The notes: generated from the sequence alone by a model not told the origin. A stretch of 64,000 nucleotides of DNA from Euglena gracilis (GCA_039621445.1 CP154954.1:55548838-55612837); one strand, 5' to 3'; shown: positions 34,455 through 45,223, counted from the stretch's first letter. Numbers and translations are program-made.

Positions 34455-35119
34455 TCGTGGACCACGTCGCCAAGGCGCGGTTCGTGGCGGCGGTCCCCAC
34501 CACGGCGCTGACGGTGCGGCTGGGCGGGTGGCGGTGGACGCCGGCGAGCGAGGCCCCCGGTTGGGACTCCCTCATCGCGGCGCCGGTGTGGGTGGAGTCC
34601 AAGTGGGACGCGGCGCGGAAGCTGGTGGCGCAGCCGCGCCAGATGCCGGAGGTGCGGGCGGTGCCGAACGTGGCGGCGCTGAAGCAGCTGGACGTCCCCG
34701 TCGGCGAGGAGGGCCGGAGCCGGGCCTTCTTCCGTTTCTCTCTATTACTCTCCCATTTCCACCTGTTCTTCATTATCATGGCCTTCCTGTACCCGGCGGC
34801 CGGGGACCTGCCGGCGATGGCGGCGGCGTGCCGCATCCGGGCGGCCTTCCTGCTGGCGCAGCCACCCCCGGAGCCGGCGCTGCAGCTCTGCCCCCAGGCT
34901 TGGGGGCTGGTCGAGACCGTCCCCGTGTTCGTGTGGGGGCGGCCGGGGCGCGTTGCTGCGGCGGTCGCCACGATCCAGGGCCGCGTGGAGGAGCGGGCGC
35001 AGCGGGACATCGACGTGTGGGTCCGGGAGACCACGGTGCGGCAGATTGGCGCGAGCCGCAGCGCGCTGGCGAAGCGGCAGCTGACCATCCTCCACTCCGG
35101 CTGGGTGGACCCGACGCGG
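34455..35119 (+). CDS. transposon protein, large internal exon
   Basis: It joins the previous exon as L-VDHVAKARFVAAVPTTAL. It continues with GWRWTPASEAPGWDSLIAAP, AALKQLDVPVGEEG, a short hydrophobic stretch (LLSHFHLFFIIMAFL), ACRIRAAFLLAQPPPEPALQ and RDIDVWVRETTVRQIGASRS. The donor CGG|GTGTGG at 35120 gives phase 0. The unusual hydrophobic stretch near 34740-34780 could be a small unspliced intron. The intron before it has motif copies at 34320 and 34376. Confidence 0.55.
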
Positions 35120-35388
35120 GTGTGGATCCCCCCAGCGTTGGGCAGACCCAAATCCCCCGGGCGCACCTGCGCCCGGGGGATTTTTTTTTTGCGTTCCGCT
35201 GCGTCCGGAGCAAGTGGGGCGCACCTGCGCGCGACACCCCCCCCCTTCCTCACACTTCTCCGGGCTAGGGTTTTCGTTTCACTGCTGGGCATATCTTTGG
35301 CATGGCTTTGGCTTTGTGTGGCTTGCCCTGCGCACCTGCGCCTGTCGCACACCATCCTCACTTCTCCACCACCCGCCCCCACTCGTAG
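35120..35388. other. transposon intron with three motif copies
   Basis: The 269-bp intron between GTGTGG and ACTCGTAG contains motif copies at 35161, 35219 and 35330. The first is inside a CCCCCGGGCGC..GCGCCCGGGGG inverted repeat (about 35153-35178). Confidence 0.6.
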
Positions 35389-36810
35389 GTCGCGCCGGTG
35401 GTGATGTGGGACGAGATCACCTCAGCCGCCGACTTCGACGTGCTGCACTGGTACGTGCTGAGGTGGGCCACCCAGAGGGTCGTCCGCGACTTCGCCCCGG
35501 AGGACTTCGTGTTCGTGCAGACCGAGGACGCGGAGCTGGTGGGCCACTGCCTGGCGTGGGGCACGCGGCCCCTGAACATGGTGGTGGCGGTGGACGGGGA
35601 GGCGGTGGACATGGAGGCGGTGGCCCACAAGGCGGCGGACGCGGGGGCCGACCAGTGCCCGGTGGACGAGGACTTCTTCGAGGACATGGAGCAGTTCCTG
35701 GAGAAGGGCCTCAGTCTGGAGCTGGTGCGGACCGTCCCCGAGATCCAGCGGAAGCTGGAGTGGGAGAAGGCGAAGGAGGACGCCCGCAAGCTGGAGCGGG
35801 TCAACCGGGAGGAGAACAAGAAGCGGCGGGAGCGGGACCGCAAGGCCAAGGCGCGCGCTGCGAAGCAGAAGGCAAAGGAGAAGGCCGACCGACGGGCCAT
35901 CCGGGAGGCGGCGGCAAAGGACTGGCCTGCGGGTGCCAAGCCCAAGGCGAAGAAGAAGCCGCCCAAGCCCAAGGCGGCGGGCGCACCTGCGCCACACCGC
36001 CAGGCCAAGGGGAAGGAGGTGAAGCGGCGCACCGGGTCCACGTCGGCGCCGCGAGCACCGCCGGTCGCGGTCAGCAGCAGCGAGGACTCCAGCAGCAGCA
36101 GCAGCGGGGAGGGGAAGGAGTCCAGCAGCCTCGCGGAGGAGGTGGAGGTGGAGGAGAGCCCCCAGCGGAGCGGCGGCGGCGGCGACGGTGGAGGGGGTGA
36201 GGGCGGTGACGCCGGCGGTGGTGGGGGCGAGGGCGTCGGCTGGGGCGGCGAAGGCGAGGGCGGCGAGGAAGGGGAGGGCGGCGGCGAAGAGGAGGAGGCC
36301 GCAGGCGAAGCGGGGGAAGAAGGTGGGGAGGCGGAGGGGGGCGGCAAAGAAGGCGAAGAGGCGGCGGGCGCACCTGCGCCCGAGGAGGAACCCCCTGGTC
36401 CCCAGCAGCCCCCGGCAGCCCCCACAGAAGAAGCCCCCGGTGGGAAGAGGCGGCGCCAGGTGGAGGAGTCGGGCGCAGCTGCACACGAGGAGGCAGCGGC
36501 GGTGAGTGAGGGGGAGCCGGAGGACTTCAGCGTTACCCGGGTGGTCTTCGGCATCACCGACTCCCCGCCGCAACCGGAGACCCCCCAGCCCCCGCGGAAG
36601 CAGCCCCGCAGCGCGGCCCCCAGCCCCAGTGCCAGCAGCGCCGGAGCCGCCTCCCCTGCCCAGAGCGCCCGCGGCCCCACATCTCCGAGACCCCCTCCTC
36701 CAGTCCGTCCAGCGCAGCCGCGCCCGAAGCCACGACCCCCCACCAGCCGGAGCCCCCCTCGCCGCAGCGGCCGCGCGACCGGGTCGACCCCATGGAGGAC
36801 ACAGCCCTGA
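35389..36810 (+). CDS. transposon protein, C-terminal exon with charged tail
   Basis: Phase 0 start: VAPVVMWDEITSAADFDVLH, then WATQRVVRDFAPEDFVFVQT and FFEDMEQFLEKGLSLELVRT. A long Lys/Arg/Glu helix follows (EKAKEDARKLERVNREENKK), then a Gly/Glu/Ser/Pro low-complexity tail to TGA at 36808-36810. Several Asp and Glu in the first 120 codons could complete an acidic active site, but that is inference. Motif copies at 35981 and 36368 are in frame and read G-A-P-A-P both times. The long minus-strand frames here are shadows. Confidence 0.6.
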   Translation, partial: VAPVVMWDEITSAADFDVLHWYVLRWATQRVVRDFAPEDFVFVQTEDAELVGHCLAWGTRPLNMVVAVDGEAVDMEAVAHKAADAGADQCPVDEDFFEDMEQFLEKGLSLELVRTVPEIQRKLEWEKAKEDARKLERVNREENKKRRERDRKAKARAAKQKAKEKADRRAIREAAAKDWPAGAKPKAKKKPPKPKAAGAPAPHRQAKGKEVKRRTGSTSAPRAPPVAVSSSEDSSSSSSGEGKESSSLAEEVEVEESPQRSGGGGDGGGGEGGDAGGGGGEGVGWGGEGEGGEEGEGGGEEEEAAGEAGEEGGEAEGGGKEGEEAAGAPAPEEEPPGPQQPPAAPTEEAPGGKRRRQVEESGAAAHEEAAAVSEGEPEDFSVTRVVFGITDSPPQPETPQPPRKQPRSAAPSPSASSAGAASPAQSARGPTSPRPPPPVRPAQPRPKPRPPTSRSPPRRSGRATGSTPWRTQP

Positions 36811-38601
36811 ACCCACTCCCCGCGGGCGGGGAGACCCCCCCCTCCCCTTCTCCTGCCCCCATGACCCCCTCCCCGACCCTGGCTCCTCTCCCCCGACCCC
36901 ACCCTCCAAACACAGGGTGGTCCGCAAGGGCGACCCAGCGCCGTGAAGACGTGCGCACGCCCCGGCCCCCCCCTCCGCCCCACCCCGCCCCTCCCGTCCG
37001 CGGAAGAGCTCTCCCAGTCCCCCAGCCCCGAGGCCGCCCCCAAGCTGCCCCCCAAGCCCACCACCCCCTGGTCAAAGCCGGACCCCCGGCCCAAGCCCGC
37101 CAAGCCCCAGGGCCCCAAGCCGAAGGCCCCGCCGCTCCCCTCCCACCGCGCCCTGGCCTCCCCCACGCCGGAGACCACGCCCCAGGCCGCCTACCTCAAG
37201 AAGCCCTGGAACCAACCCCGGAAGGCCCCCCAACCCGCAGCCCCCGCGGCCCCGCCCCAGCCCGTGTGGTCCCTCCTCCCGCCGCCCCCGGCGCCGCCTG
37301 CAGCAGCGCCCCAGCCCGCCGGCCAGCCCCCGCCCCCCGGCGCCACCAGCCTCCTCCCGCCAGCGGCCAAGCCCAAGCCCGCGGCGGTCACCCCGGCGGC
37401 GGCAGCGCTGGCGCAGCGGGTGGCAAAGCCCCTGGCGAAGGGCTGGCCAGGGGTTTCCAGCCGCCCAAGGCGCCGGCAAACGGCTCCCCTTTTCCCTCGG
37501 TCGCACCTGCGCGCGACGGAATCCCCTCTCGTGTCCTTTGCGGGGGGCTGGGCCCCTCCTTCCAGTGGCAGAATGGTGCAGCCCCCTCTCGCACAGACGC
37601 GCGCACCTGCGCACGCACACCCACACACCCGGTGCTACTTAGGGCCTAATACACGCAGGGTTGGGCTCGGGTGGCTGGTCCGGTCATCACACACACCCCA
37701 TCCCCTTCTGCCCCACCCCAAACACTGGCACAGGACGGCCCCTGCGGGCGACCTGCGCAGATGCGCGCGCTGGCGCGGCGCGGCGTGGAGACCGGGCGGG
37801 CTCGGCGGGGCGGCGAGGCAGCGCGGCGGCGCTTTCACCCTGTCACCTCTGTCACCCTTGTCACACTTCCCGGAACCTCTGCACACTATCCACTGTGTCG
37901 GCCGGTGCACACTATCCACTGTGTCGGCCGGGACACTCGGGTGAAAGACCGTTCCCCCTCCCCCCTCTCACCCGTGTCGTGGCTCCCCTCTCGTGGCGAT
38001 GCACCCCCCTCTCGTGTCAGCCCCTCTCATGTCAGAGTGCCCCGCCTGCCCTCCTGCCTTCGGCAGCCCCTCCTTCCCCCTGGACCTTCCCCCTCTCCCC
38101 CCTGGACCTGCCCTCCCTCCCGTACCCTGCACCCTGGTACCTGCCTTCGCCGTGACACACCTTCTGTTGCGTTCCCAAAGGCAAAGGGAGGGGGGTGGGG
38201 GTCAGTGCCCAGTAGGTGCGAGGCGTAAGGACACAACGGGGTGGGCGGTCCTCGGTCGCAGGTGCGCACGACCCGGGGGCGGTGGGCCTGTCTTTTCTGG
38301 TTGTCCCCCGGGCGGTGGGTGCCGGGCCTGTGGGCCCGAGCCGGTGGTGAGTTTTTTATTTTTTCGTCCTCTGCCGGCGTTTGAACCCTCGGTAGGCGCA
38401 GACACCGGACAGGTTGCGAGGGGTCCAAAAAGTGTCCCGTTCCAGTGGCTTCCCGGGGTTTTTACCACGGCCAGTTACTTTTGGTGGGACATAAAATAAT
38501 TCAGGTTTTTGCTGTTTGGGGTTTCAAGCACGGCCACCCCCAAAACTGCGGACGCAAAATTACATTCGGTGTCCTCGGTCGCACCTGCGCCCAAATTGAA
38601 A
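36811..38601. other. 3' part of the transposon; Pro-rich open frames
   Basis: A plus frame at about 36943-37500 is Pro/Ala/Lys-rich (KLPPKPTTPWSKPDPRPKPA) and may be a further exon or a second small gene. From 37.6 kb no coding is supported. Motif copies lie at 37501, 37601, 38256 and 38579. Confidence 0.4.
37881..37932. repeat. 26-bp tandem duplication in the transposon
   Basis: GCACACTATCCACTGTGTCG plus GCCGGT occurs twice in tandem (37881 and 37907). Each copy has a CACAC...GTGTG mini-hairpin. Confidence 0.8.
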
Positions 38602-38635
38602 AAAAAACCCTTAAATGCCTTTAAGGCCGTCTAAG
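38602..38635 (-). repeat. right terminal inverted repeat (9.4-kb element)
   Basis: Complement of 29191-29224 with one mismatch. It is followed by the duplication CAGCT at 38636-38640. Confidence 0.9.
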
Positions 38636-38640
38636 CAGCT

Positions 38641-39002
38641 CTTTGAAACCTTTAAATGAAAAAAATGACATCCTGGAGCGAAGAATTTGACACTGGGAAT
38701 TCGCTGACCAGTTTCGTTCAAAAACGAAGAACAATTTTGGGGAGGCTAACTCTGGTGGGAACAGAGGGGTTCAACCCTGGGGGCCAATTGGTGAGTATGG
38801 TCCGATGGCCAGTTTCCCATGGGAGAACTAAATTCAAATTTTGAAGGGTGAGGTTGAAATTTAGTCAATATTTGTCTCTCTAATCAGCTGAGGCTGTAAT
38901 CCTGAAGACCCTCCTTCGGAAATGTGGAAACGCCAAACTCCACGAGAAACTTCACAGCTGAAAACCTCAGTTGTCATGAAAAATACTTTCGGACAGCAAA
39001 CT
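38641..39002. other. intergenic, no gene supported
   Basis: A 62-codon plus frame from 38656 exists but has no supporting signal. Confidence 0.4.
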
Positions 39003-39299
39003 CTACTGCTGCGGAGAGCAAAACTCCAGATTACCAAAAATTCCGCTGCTGCAACAACGGCACACGACACTGCAAAAGAAACGTAAAAAATTTTCAGAGT
39101 GCATATTTCTCCGTCCTTGCCCCCAAGCTCCACTGGACTCAGAGAGGCAGCGGCAGTGGCAGCGGCCAGGGCTGGCGAGGAGGCGGAGGCTAGCCCGGTC
39201 CTGGGGGGACAGGTGGGGGCCGTAGAGCCGCTCCACCCTGCCGATCTCCTCCTGCACCGCGGCGGCGGCCTTGGGGCTGCCGGGGGGGCCGGCCCGGGC
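39003..39299 (-). CDS. nucleotidyl cyclase copy B, last exon
   Basis: It starts in phase 0 after CCACCAG: ARAGPPGSPKAAAAVQEEIG, then RVERLYGPHLSPQDRASLRL. It runs on through a Cys-rich stretch to TAG at 39003-39005. It is homologous to copy A's last exon (11179-11316) over AVQEEI...LSPQD-x-ASLRLL. The segment beyond about 39145 looks less like coding sequence and could be intron or readthrough. Confidence 0.55.
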   Translation of the reverse strand, partial: ARAGPPGSPKAAAAVQEEIGRVERLYGPHLSPQDRASLRLLASPGRCHCRCLSESSGAWGQGRRNMHSENFLRFFCSVVCRCCSSGIFGNLEFCSPQQ

Positions 39300-39886
39300 C
39301 TGGTGGGGGGCCCCAGCAGGGGGCTCCTGCGTCAGGGAAAAACTTTTTTTTTGTTCCCGGGGGTCAGAAGGTGGGAGGAGGGGGGGTGGCCTGGACCCCC
39401 CCCCCGGGGGGGGGTCTGACCCCCTGCCTCCTCCCCCTGACAAAACCAACTATCACTTAACAGCCTGCCCCTCATCCCCAAAAGGTGATGTAACTTTGAT
39501 TCGGGGGACATCTAGAAGACCCTCCATGCAGGAGGCCAGCTGGCTGCGCGAGAAAAAGCAGCTGGACCCCTCCCCCGAGCAGGGTCGCTTCTGGCTGAAG
39601 AAGCATTTGATCACCAGGGGAACATTGAGCAGTTCAACACAAAGCATCCAGGAGAAGGGTGAATGAAAAATATGCAAATATTTAACACCTCACCTGCGCC
39701 CCATACAAATCACATGCTGCCACATCTAACTGCAATTTTAAAAAAAAGAAGCTCAAACTTTTTTAAAAAGGTATTTGGACCAGAAATGACGGCAGCAAAA
39801 GATACAGAAAAGAATCTAAACGTGCCCGACCAAATGCAGTGACAATTACTTTGCGCAACATTTGGTTTCGGCACCCAGCACCCCAC
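39300..39886. other. intron of copy B with a G-run repeat
   Basis: A G/C-run repeat copy at about 39340-39440 lies in this intron. Confidence 0.4.
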
Positions 39887-39970
39887 AGAACGTCCCCCAG
39901 CGTTGGCTTGCAGGAACACCTCCTGGAGCACCTTGCCACTGTACCCCTCCTCCTTGGCGTCCATGTTCTG
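39887..39970 (-). CDS. nucleotidyl cyclase copy B, small exon
   Basis: 84 nt, phase 0 at both ends, between CTGGCAG and GTGGGG: QNMDAKEEGYSGKVLQEVFL then QANAGGRS. It aligns with the second half of copy A's single exon at 12699-12902 (TDASLDVTRALHDVFQLAHDGG). Confidence 0.55.
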
Positions 39971-40172
39971 CTGCCAGGGCTGTCCAGGACGGTCTGATGG
40001 AGGGGGTCGACCCACCCGGTTGGGGTGGGGGACGGACCCCACCCACTCACCGTAGCATTCTTCGGAAAGTTCCTTCGGGGCCAAAGCAAATTTTTGACAA
40101 AAAAATTGGTGCCATGGAGCGAGTGGGGGGCGCCCCACCCCTGGGCCTTCCGGGGTTCCTGTTCAGCCCTGC
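39971..40172. other. copy B-specific intron, apparent GC-AG type
   Basis: This 202-bp intron is absent from copy A. The only phase-compatible donor is GCAGGG (complement at 40167-40172), giving CGG|GCAGGG ... GGCAG|CAG. Confidence 0.45.
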
Positions 40173-40286
40173 CCGGAGCTCGTACATCCATTCGTCCGTG
40201 CGGCTGGCGCGCCGGGCTTCCACGGGCTCCCACATCAGGATGTCGCGGTACCACAGGCGGGGGAAGCACCGGAAGGCGTACTGCAC
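40173..40286 (-). CDS. nucleotidyl cyclase copy B, end of catalytic domain
   Basis: 114 nt (38 codons) after GCTCAG: VQYAFRCFPRLWYRDILMWE, then PVEARRASRTDEWMYELR. It matches copy A's VKYGFRCSPRLWYRDVLFWEPV. It forms the last strands of the class III cyclase domain. Confidence 0.7.
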
Positions 40287-41236
40287 CTGAGCGGCAGCCG
40301 ACACGCCAAACGGCCGGATTGGGTGGTTTACACTGGCACAGGCATCAGTCATCAATTGGCTGGCACACACTTGTGGACAGGCTTCGTTTTACCAACGCCG
40401 GGGAGGTGCCTTGTGCTGTGTGATGCCTGCCATAGCAGGCACTTCCCCCCGGGGGGTTTGATTTGGACCCAGTGCCTGCTGACCTCCTTAAAAGAAGCCT
40501 GCTTCCAGACTCGCAGGATAGCCACAATTGAGCTTGGGCGGGTAGCTTTTTTTCTGTGTTTTGATTGCAGGAACACAGGCAAGGCATGCAGATGATTTTT
40601 GGGGGGGGTGCACACTGCACCCATGCCAGTCACCGAAATACTTGCTTTTCATCTTTTAACTTTTTTTTACTTTGCTTTCACTTTTGACCGGTCATGTGGG
40701 AAGGAGTTGAAATGCCATAATGACTTTGAAATTTCTTTTAAAACATTCCCTTCTGCGGAGATTTTGGATTGTATATCTGTTCCTTGGCTTTGTATTGGGA
40801 GTGTTTTCAGGAAGTTCTGGGAACTCAACTTGCATTACCAGCAGGTGTCAACCTCAGCAAGTGTCAACCTGAAATTGGTCTTTGCCTCTGGGTCAATGAA
40901 TCCAACCTGTACAAACTGAGAATAATGCAAACGCAGCAATGAAAAAAATTTCGATACAAAGAAAGTAACTGGAAATTTAGTGTACTCCAAAAAGAAAGTG
41001 ATGATGACGAGAAATATAAGGCAAAACCAAAAGACAAAAACACGCAAAACACGGAGTGGGGGGAGGCTGTGATAGAAGTTCTTGATGACGTTCACAAACC
41101 TGGAGTTGTTGAGATCAAAATATCAGCACACACATACATTCATATGTGCATGCAGGCATACACACAGCAGACACACCCATAACATACCCATACCATCTCC
41201 ATGCCCATACCCATGACACATATACACATCGCACAC
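40287..41236. other. intron of copy B
   Basis: AT-rich sequence with no other supported feature. Confidence 0.5.
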
Positions 41237-41452
41237 CTCTTGCTGCACCGTGTTGGTGAGCAGGACTTGGCACCCGACCGGGACGGCCAGCTCTCGCATC
41301 ACTGTCTCCACCGCTGCCATCACTTCCCGGCCCCCAACCACAAAGAAGCGCTGTCCCGCCGCACTGACTGTCGCCACGGTACAAACGCCATGGCCCACTC
41401 CCATGAGGAGCCACGGACGGACATTTGTGGAAAAAGCGATTGTCATCCACAA
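41237..41452 (-). CDS. nucleotidyl cyclase copy B, catalytic-domain exon
   Basis: 216 nt (72 codons, phase 0 at both ends) between GTTTTCAG and GAG|GTGTGC. It reads LWMTIAFSTNVRPWLLMGVG, HGVCTVATVSAAGQRFFVVG, AAVETVMRELAVPVGCQVLL and TNTVQQE. This is the second half of a class III cyclase fold (adenylyl/guanylyl cyclases make cAMP or cGMP from ATP or GTP). It is the counterpart of 13570-13755. Confidence 0.75.
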
Positions 41453-44400
41453 CTGAAAACTGTCCCCCCATGCCCAACCACCAATACCCTCTGTCCTCCG
41501 ACAGGGGGAGGGGGGGGTCCTCCGGGGGCCGTTGGTCGTTGGACACAAGGTTCTGACCGAAAGCGTGTCCCCATCCGGGACCCCCCCCCCTAAATAGTCA
41601 AATTTTTCTTCTGGCACTTTGCGCCAAAATTTTGGCAACTTTAACAATTTTTTTGCCCAAAGTGGCACTTTAGCAACTTTTGTCTGACTTTGGGCGGCAG
41701 AATTGGAGCGCCAGGACGAAATTTTGACCAAACCTCTGAAATGGTGTCCTCTGACCTGGGGGGTGGACATGACCCCCTTAAAAAGTGCATGGGTGTGCAC
41801 ATTTTAAGGACATAGTTTTGGACCCCGAAGGCATGCACACCCATTGGGGCACTGCACACATATTTGGGCAAAACACAAAATAATTAGTTTTCCGCAACTC
41901 TTTTTCATTTTCCCATTCTTGTGATGCCAAGCAATGAGGCAAATGATTGTGTGTCAAATTTGGGTTTGATGGGATGGTGGAAGTATTTGGTCAAAAGAGG
42001 ACAGTTCTGAGAAGGAATTCTCAAGCCTGTCCAATGAACTGACCTGAGATGTGACAGCAGTTTCTCTTTTGTGGGGGTGCGCACTTTTTAGGAAAATGGT
42101 TTCGGGTCCTTTGGGGTGCGCATTTATCAGGGCACTGCGCATAATTAGCACATTTAATGCACATGTAATAGAACGAAATATGCATGTGCCAAACAGAACG
42201 TTCGTGTGACATTACAACACCATCTTTATGAAATGAGGGTCGATTTGAGCATTTGTGCTCGCCGACCACCTGTGCAATTCTGTAAATGATTGGCGTGCAC
42301 ATTCACGCACATCCGACCACTTGTTTTTGTGAGTGGTCGATGTGCGCATTTGCTGCCAACCACTCACGGAAATAACATGTGCACAAATGTGCAAATGGTC
42401 AATGTGTGCAAATGCGCGCACTGGCCAATGCCTGATTCATCTGCAATTTAAAAACCATACTCCAAATTCTTATAATAACACATGAAACGTGACACCTTTT
42501 TTGGTTCTAGAAGGAAAAGGAGGGAGAAAGGTTTTTGAATGGTTAATATATCCAGTGTCTGACGAAGAACGGTGGATTAGAAATGAACCTTTGTTATTAC
42601 CTCTGTAAATGGAGGTCCTTAACGGTTAGCATGTGCATTTTCGCACACTGACTAGTGTGGGTGGTGGGTGCAAAACCATTGCAACTATTGCATGGTGAAG
42701 AAATCCTGTTTTAGGTCATGCAACACGTTTAGTAGAACATGCTCGATACCTTGTCTCCACTCCATGGTATCTGTCATCCTCAACGCTCACGGCTGATCAT
42801 TTTCGCGGGAGGGATTGACGACGTAACCCCCCCCCCGACAAATAGCCTCATGGGGCTATTCTTTGGATACTCAATTAAAATCTCAAAGGGGGCCACTGTT
42901 CGGGGGGGGGTATTATTTGAATTTTTGCGTTGGAAAACGGGATCCCTGAAGAAACACCCCTAAAATGCCCATGTTTCCCAAAAATGACCCTTTTCAGGAC
43001 CCTCCTCAAGATGACTGGTTTTTGTGGGCAAAAAAATTATTTCAAAAAATTGGCGTTTTTTTGTGTCCTTACAGGTGGCAAAAAAGCCACGTTCGAGCTC
43101 AGGGCATTTGGGGGGTCTAGAATTCGGATTTTGTGTAAAGTCCCTGGGGGGTATTATTTGGGAGGGTGTTTGGGGGGTATGATTCAGGGGGTTTAACTTT
43201 CTGTGACTGTTCGACACATTCAAAAATTACAACTTCCAGAATGTCAAAAATTACGTATGTGGAACCTTTCTGTGACCTCGACCGGGAATTGTTTTCTGTC
43301 CCCCCCCCCTTGCCGATGCTATCTCATTTTCCCCCTCAAAAACATACAACACACCATTTTTGTGCAAAATATCCAGGTGTGAAATACAATACTTTCACAC
43401 AAACCCAACCATTTGTAAAAAATAAAATATTCTCTTTCAATACAATTTTGTGTCTTTCAGAGTGAGACTGTGTTGTGAGCCCTTCCGGCTGTCGTTGTGT
43501 AGAAATTTTCATGGGAGCAATGCGTGGCCGTGATGCTTGGTCCTGTTCCCACCCAACGTTTGCATAAATCAAAATCAGGTCGGTTTGCACAAATGCGCGC
43601 AGCGATGGTGTGGGCATTTGCGCAAACCGACCTCATTATCTACGCCGACTCAAGGCGTTCTTTGCACCGTTTTCAGCTGTGTAAATCGTGGGAATATACA
43701 ACCATTGTTCAGGGGACGCTGAAGTGGTCGACGTGCGCATTTGAACACATTGACATGCTATGCTCTCTTTTGTTCAGACGATGGCTGCAACGAATCATTT
43801 TCAAGGAAATGATCCTCTCTCTGGATGCAATACAACCCAATTTGGCACATTACCACTGCAAGTTCGATGGAGATTCACGACCCTTCCCTCCCCTTAGGAC
43901 CACTTTCCCTGCACCATCCAAAACCTTTGACAAACACCCCGGACATGCCCTCCTTCCCTGTAACCCTGCCAAGCGACACGACTGAACTTCCCCTAAACAC
44001 CAATCGTCCAATCTTCACAAAAAAAACATTGTAGAAAAATCCTCATTTCCCCATTATTGTTCCCTGTGCCATGGGGAAAAAAAAACATTGAAACCAAACA
44101 CAAGCCCAAACAAAAAATGCATCAAAAACCCCGGGAGTCACGCCAGCAAATTGGGCAAGCGGGGGAGGAGAGCTGCACCGGGCAAAATGAGAGGTGTGGG
44201 CATCGGGGATTTGGTGATTTTTTTTGTGTTTTTTGTTGTTGTTTTTTTTTTGCACTTTGGGGGGCTCAATCTGTGGATTTTCATCAACACACCACAAAAA
44301 CAACTCACAGCAGAAGCGGAAAAAGCACTGGTAGTGCAGGGCGGTCCTTAAGCAAATAAATAAAAAAAACTCCGCTGTCCCAGCACACTCAATGAAAATA

Positions 44401-45223
44401 GAAAGGAAAATGGGCAAAGAAATTTGGCATTCTTCGGCGACAACAGGCCGACATCAAGAAAAAAAACTGACTCTTGGTATCCTTGGACCATCGCCCATCC
44501 ACCCAAATCAGCAAAAAATGTGTTTTTTGGACTTCTTGGTCGGCCCTTTGGCCGAAAGGGGGGCGGTCCTTAAGAAAATAGAATAAAAAAACTTTCCTGT
44601 CCCTTAAGGACCGCCCTGTGGTAGTGACAGGGCCAAACATGACAATTCAGTCAGATCTTGTCAAGTCGTGCTCGCTCTCACTCAAAGTTCCTGTGACGCA
44701 GGCACCAAATCAAATTTTTTGACACGTGTGACAATTCGGACATCCGACCAAAAAAATAGCTAAAGTGCGAGATCCGCCGCCTAAATGTGTGCAAATACCC
44801 TTTCACCTCCGATTGCATCCTCATGTCTCTGTGAAACACCAATACATGCATCCACAAAAAGAAACCAGCACAGCCAAGTGGCACCCGAGAAGCCTGGGCC
44901 CATGTTTGCTCGTCCACCTCAAATGCCCGGGCGGAGAGTCCCCTGGCAAGCCGGCGGTAGGATGTCCTTCGTCTGGAGTAGCTCTCGCACAGGCGATTGC
45001 AGAATGGCAGCGAGAACCATTGCCACTACAGTGAAACGACAGAAAATACTGTGGAATGGATCAAGAACGTGAAGCCAATGGGCTGTCACTCTGTTGGGAG
45101 GCAAATTCATCTTTGGAGGAGACTGTGGCCATGGTAAGCATTTGCATGTGTGTTGCCAAACACTCGTACCAAATATCTGAGGGAAAAAATAGTAATACAG
45201 AGTGTCAGGAAAACGCGAGCAAC
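41453..45223. other. large intron of copy B with diverged repeats
   Basis: Two diverged direct repeats lie at about 41790-41870 and 42070-42150 (GGGTG(T/C)GCAC-TTTT...GGGCACTGC). Many GTGCGCA(C/T)TT words occur between 42.0 and 43.75 kb. No exon is identified. Confidence 0.4.
43577..43636. repeat. inverted repeat with GCGCAAATGC arms
   Basis: AGGTCGGTTTGCACAAATGC pairs with GCATTTGCGCAAACCGACCT, one mismatch in 20 bp, around a loop of about 18 bp. Confidence 0.75.

Larger units (their letters stand above)
29316..38590. repeat. dispersed near-palindrome GCGCACCTGCGC, about 20 copies
   Basis: Exact 12-mers start at 29316 (inverse), 30231, 30390, 31649, 33287, 33368, 33856, 33897, 34320, 35161, 35219, 35330, 35981, 36368 and 37601. 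One-mismatch copies start at 29904 (inverse), 34376, 37501, 38256 (inverse) and 38579. Centre variants such as GCGCAGCTGCGC are at 31591, 32015, 31802 and 36473. Only the middle two bases break the symmetry. They sit in every internal intron, in the coding exon 35389-36810, and near both ends. I saw no exact copy outside the element. Confidence 0.9.
29191..38635 (+). mobile_element. 9.4-kb DNA transposon with CTTAG-type TIR and a possible ParB-like protein
   Basis: The first 34 bp (CTTAGACGGCCTTAAAGGCA then CTTAAGGGTTTTTT) recur inverted at 38602-38635 with one mismatch. The element is flanked by the 5-bp direct duplication CAGCT (29186-29190 and 38636-38640). Inside are an intron-bearing plus-strand gene (about 30.6-36.8 kb) and about 20 copies of GCGCACCTGCGC. 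Base composition is far more GC-rich than the flanks. The intact ends and exact duplication suggest fairly recent insertion. I cannot assign it to a named superfamily: hAT, KDZ, P and MULE elements usually make 8-9-bp duplications and piggyBac uses TTAA. Confidence 0.9.

Noticed and set aside
35358-37178. 606- and 501-codon minus-strand frames
   Set aside because: They are antisense of the charged Glu/Lys/Gly-rich exon 35389-36810. Ser/Pro/Leu runs are expected from its complement.
29191-38635. Maverick/Polinton or other known superfamily assignment
   Set aside because: No polymerase B, integrase or capsid-like protein is visible. A 5-bp duplication alone is not enough.
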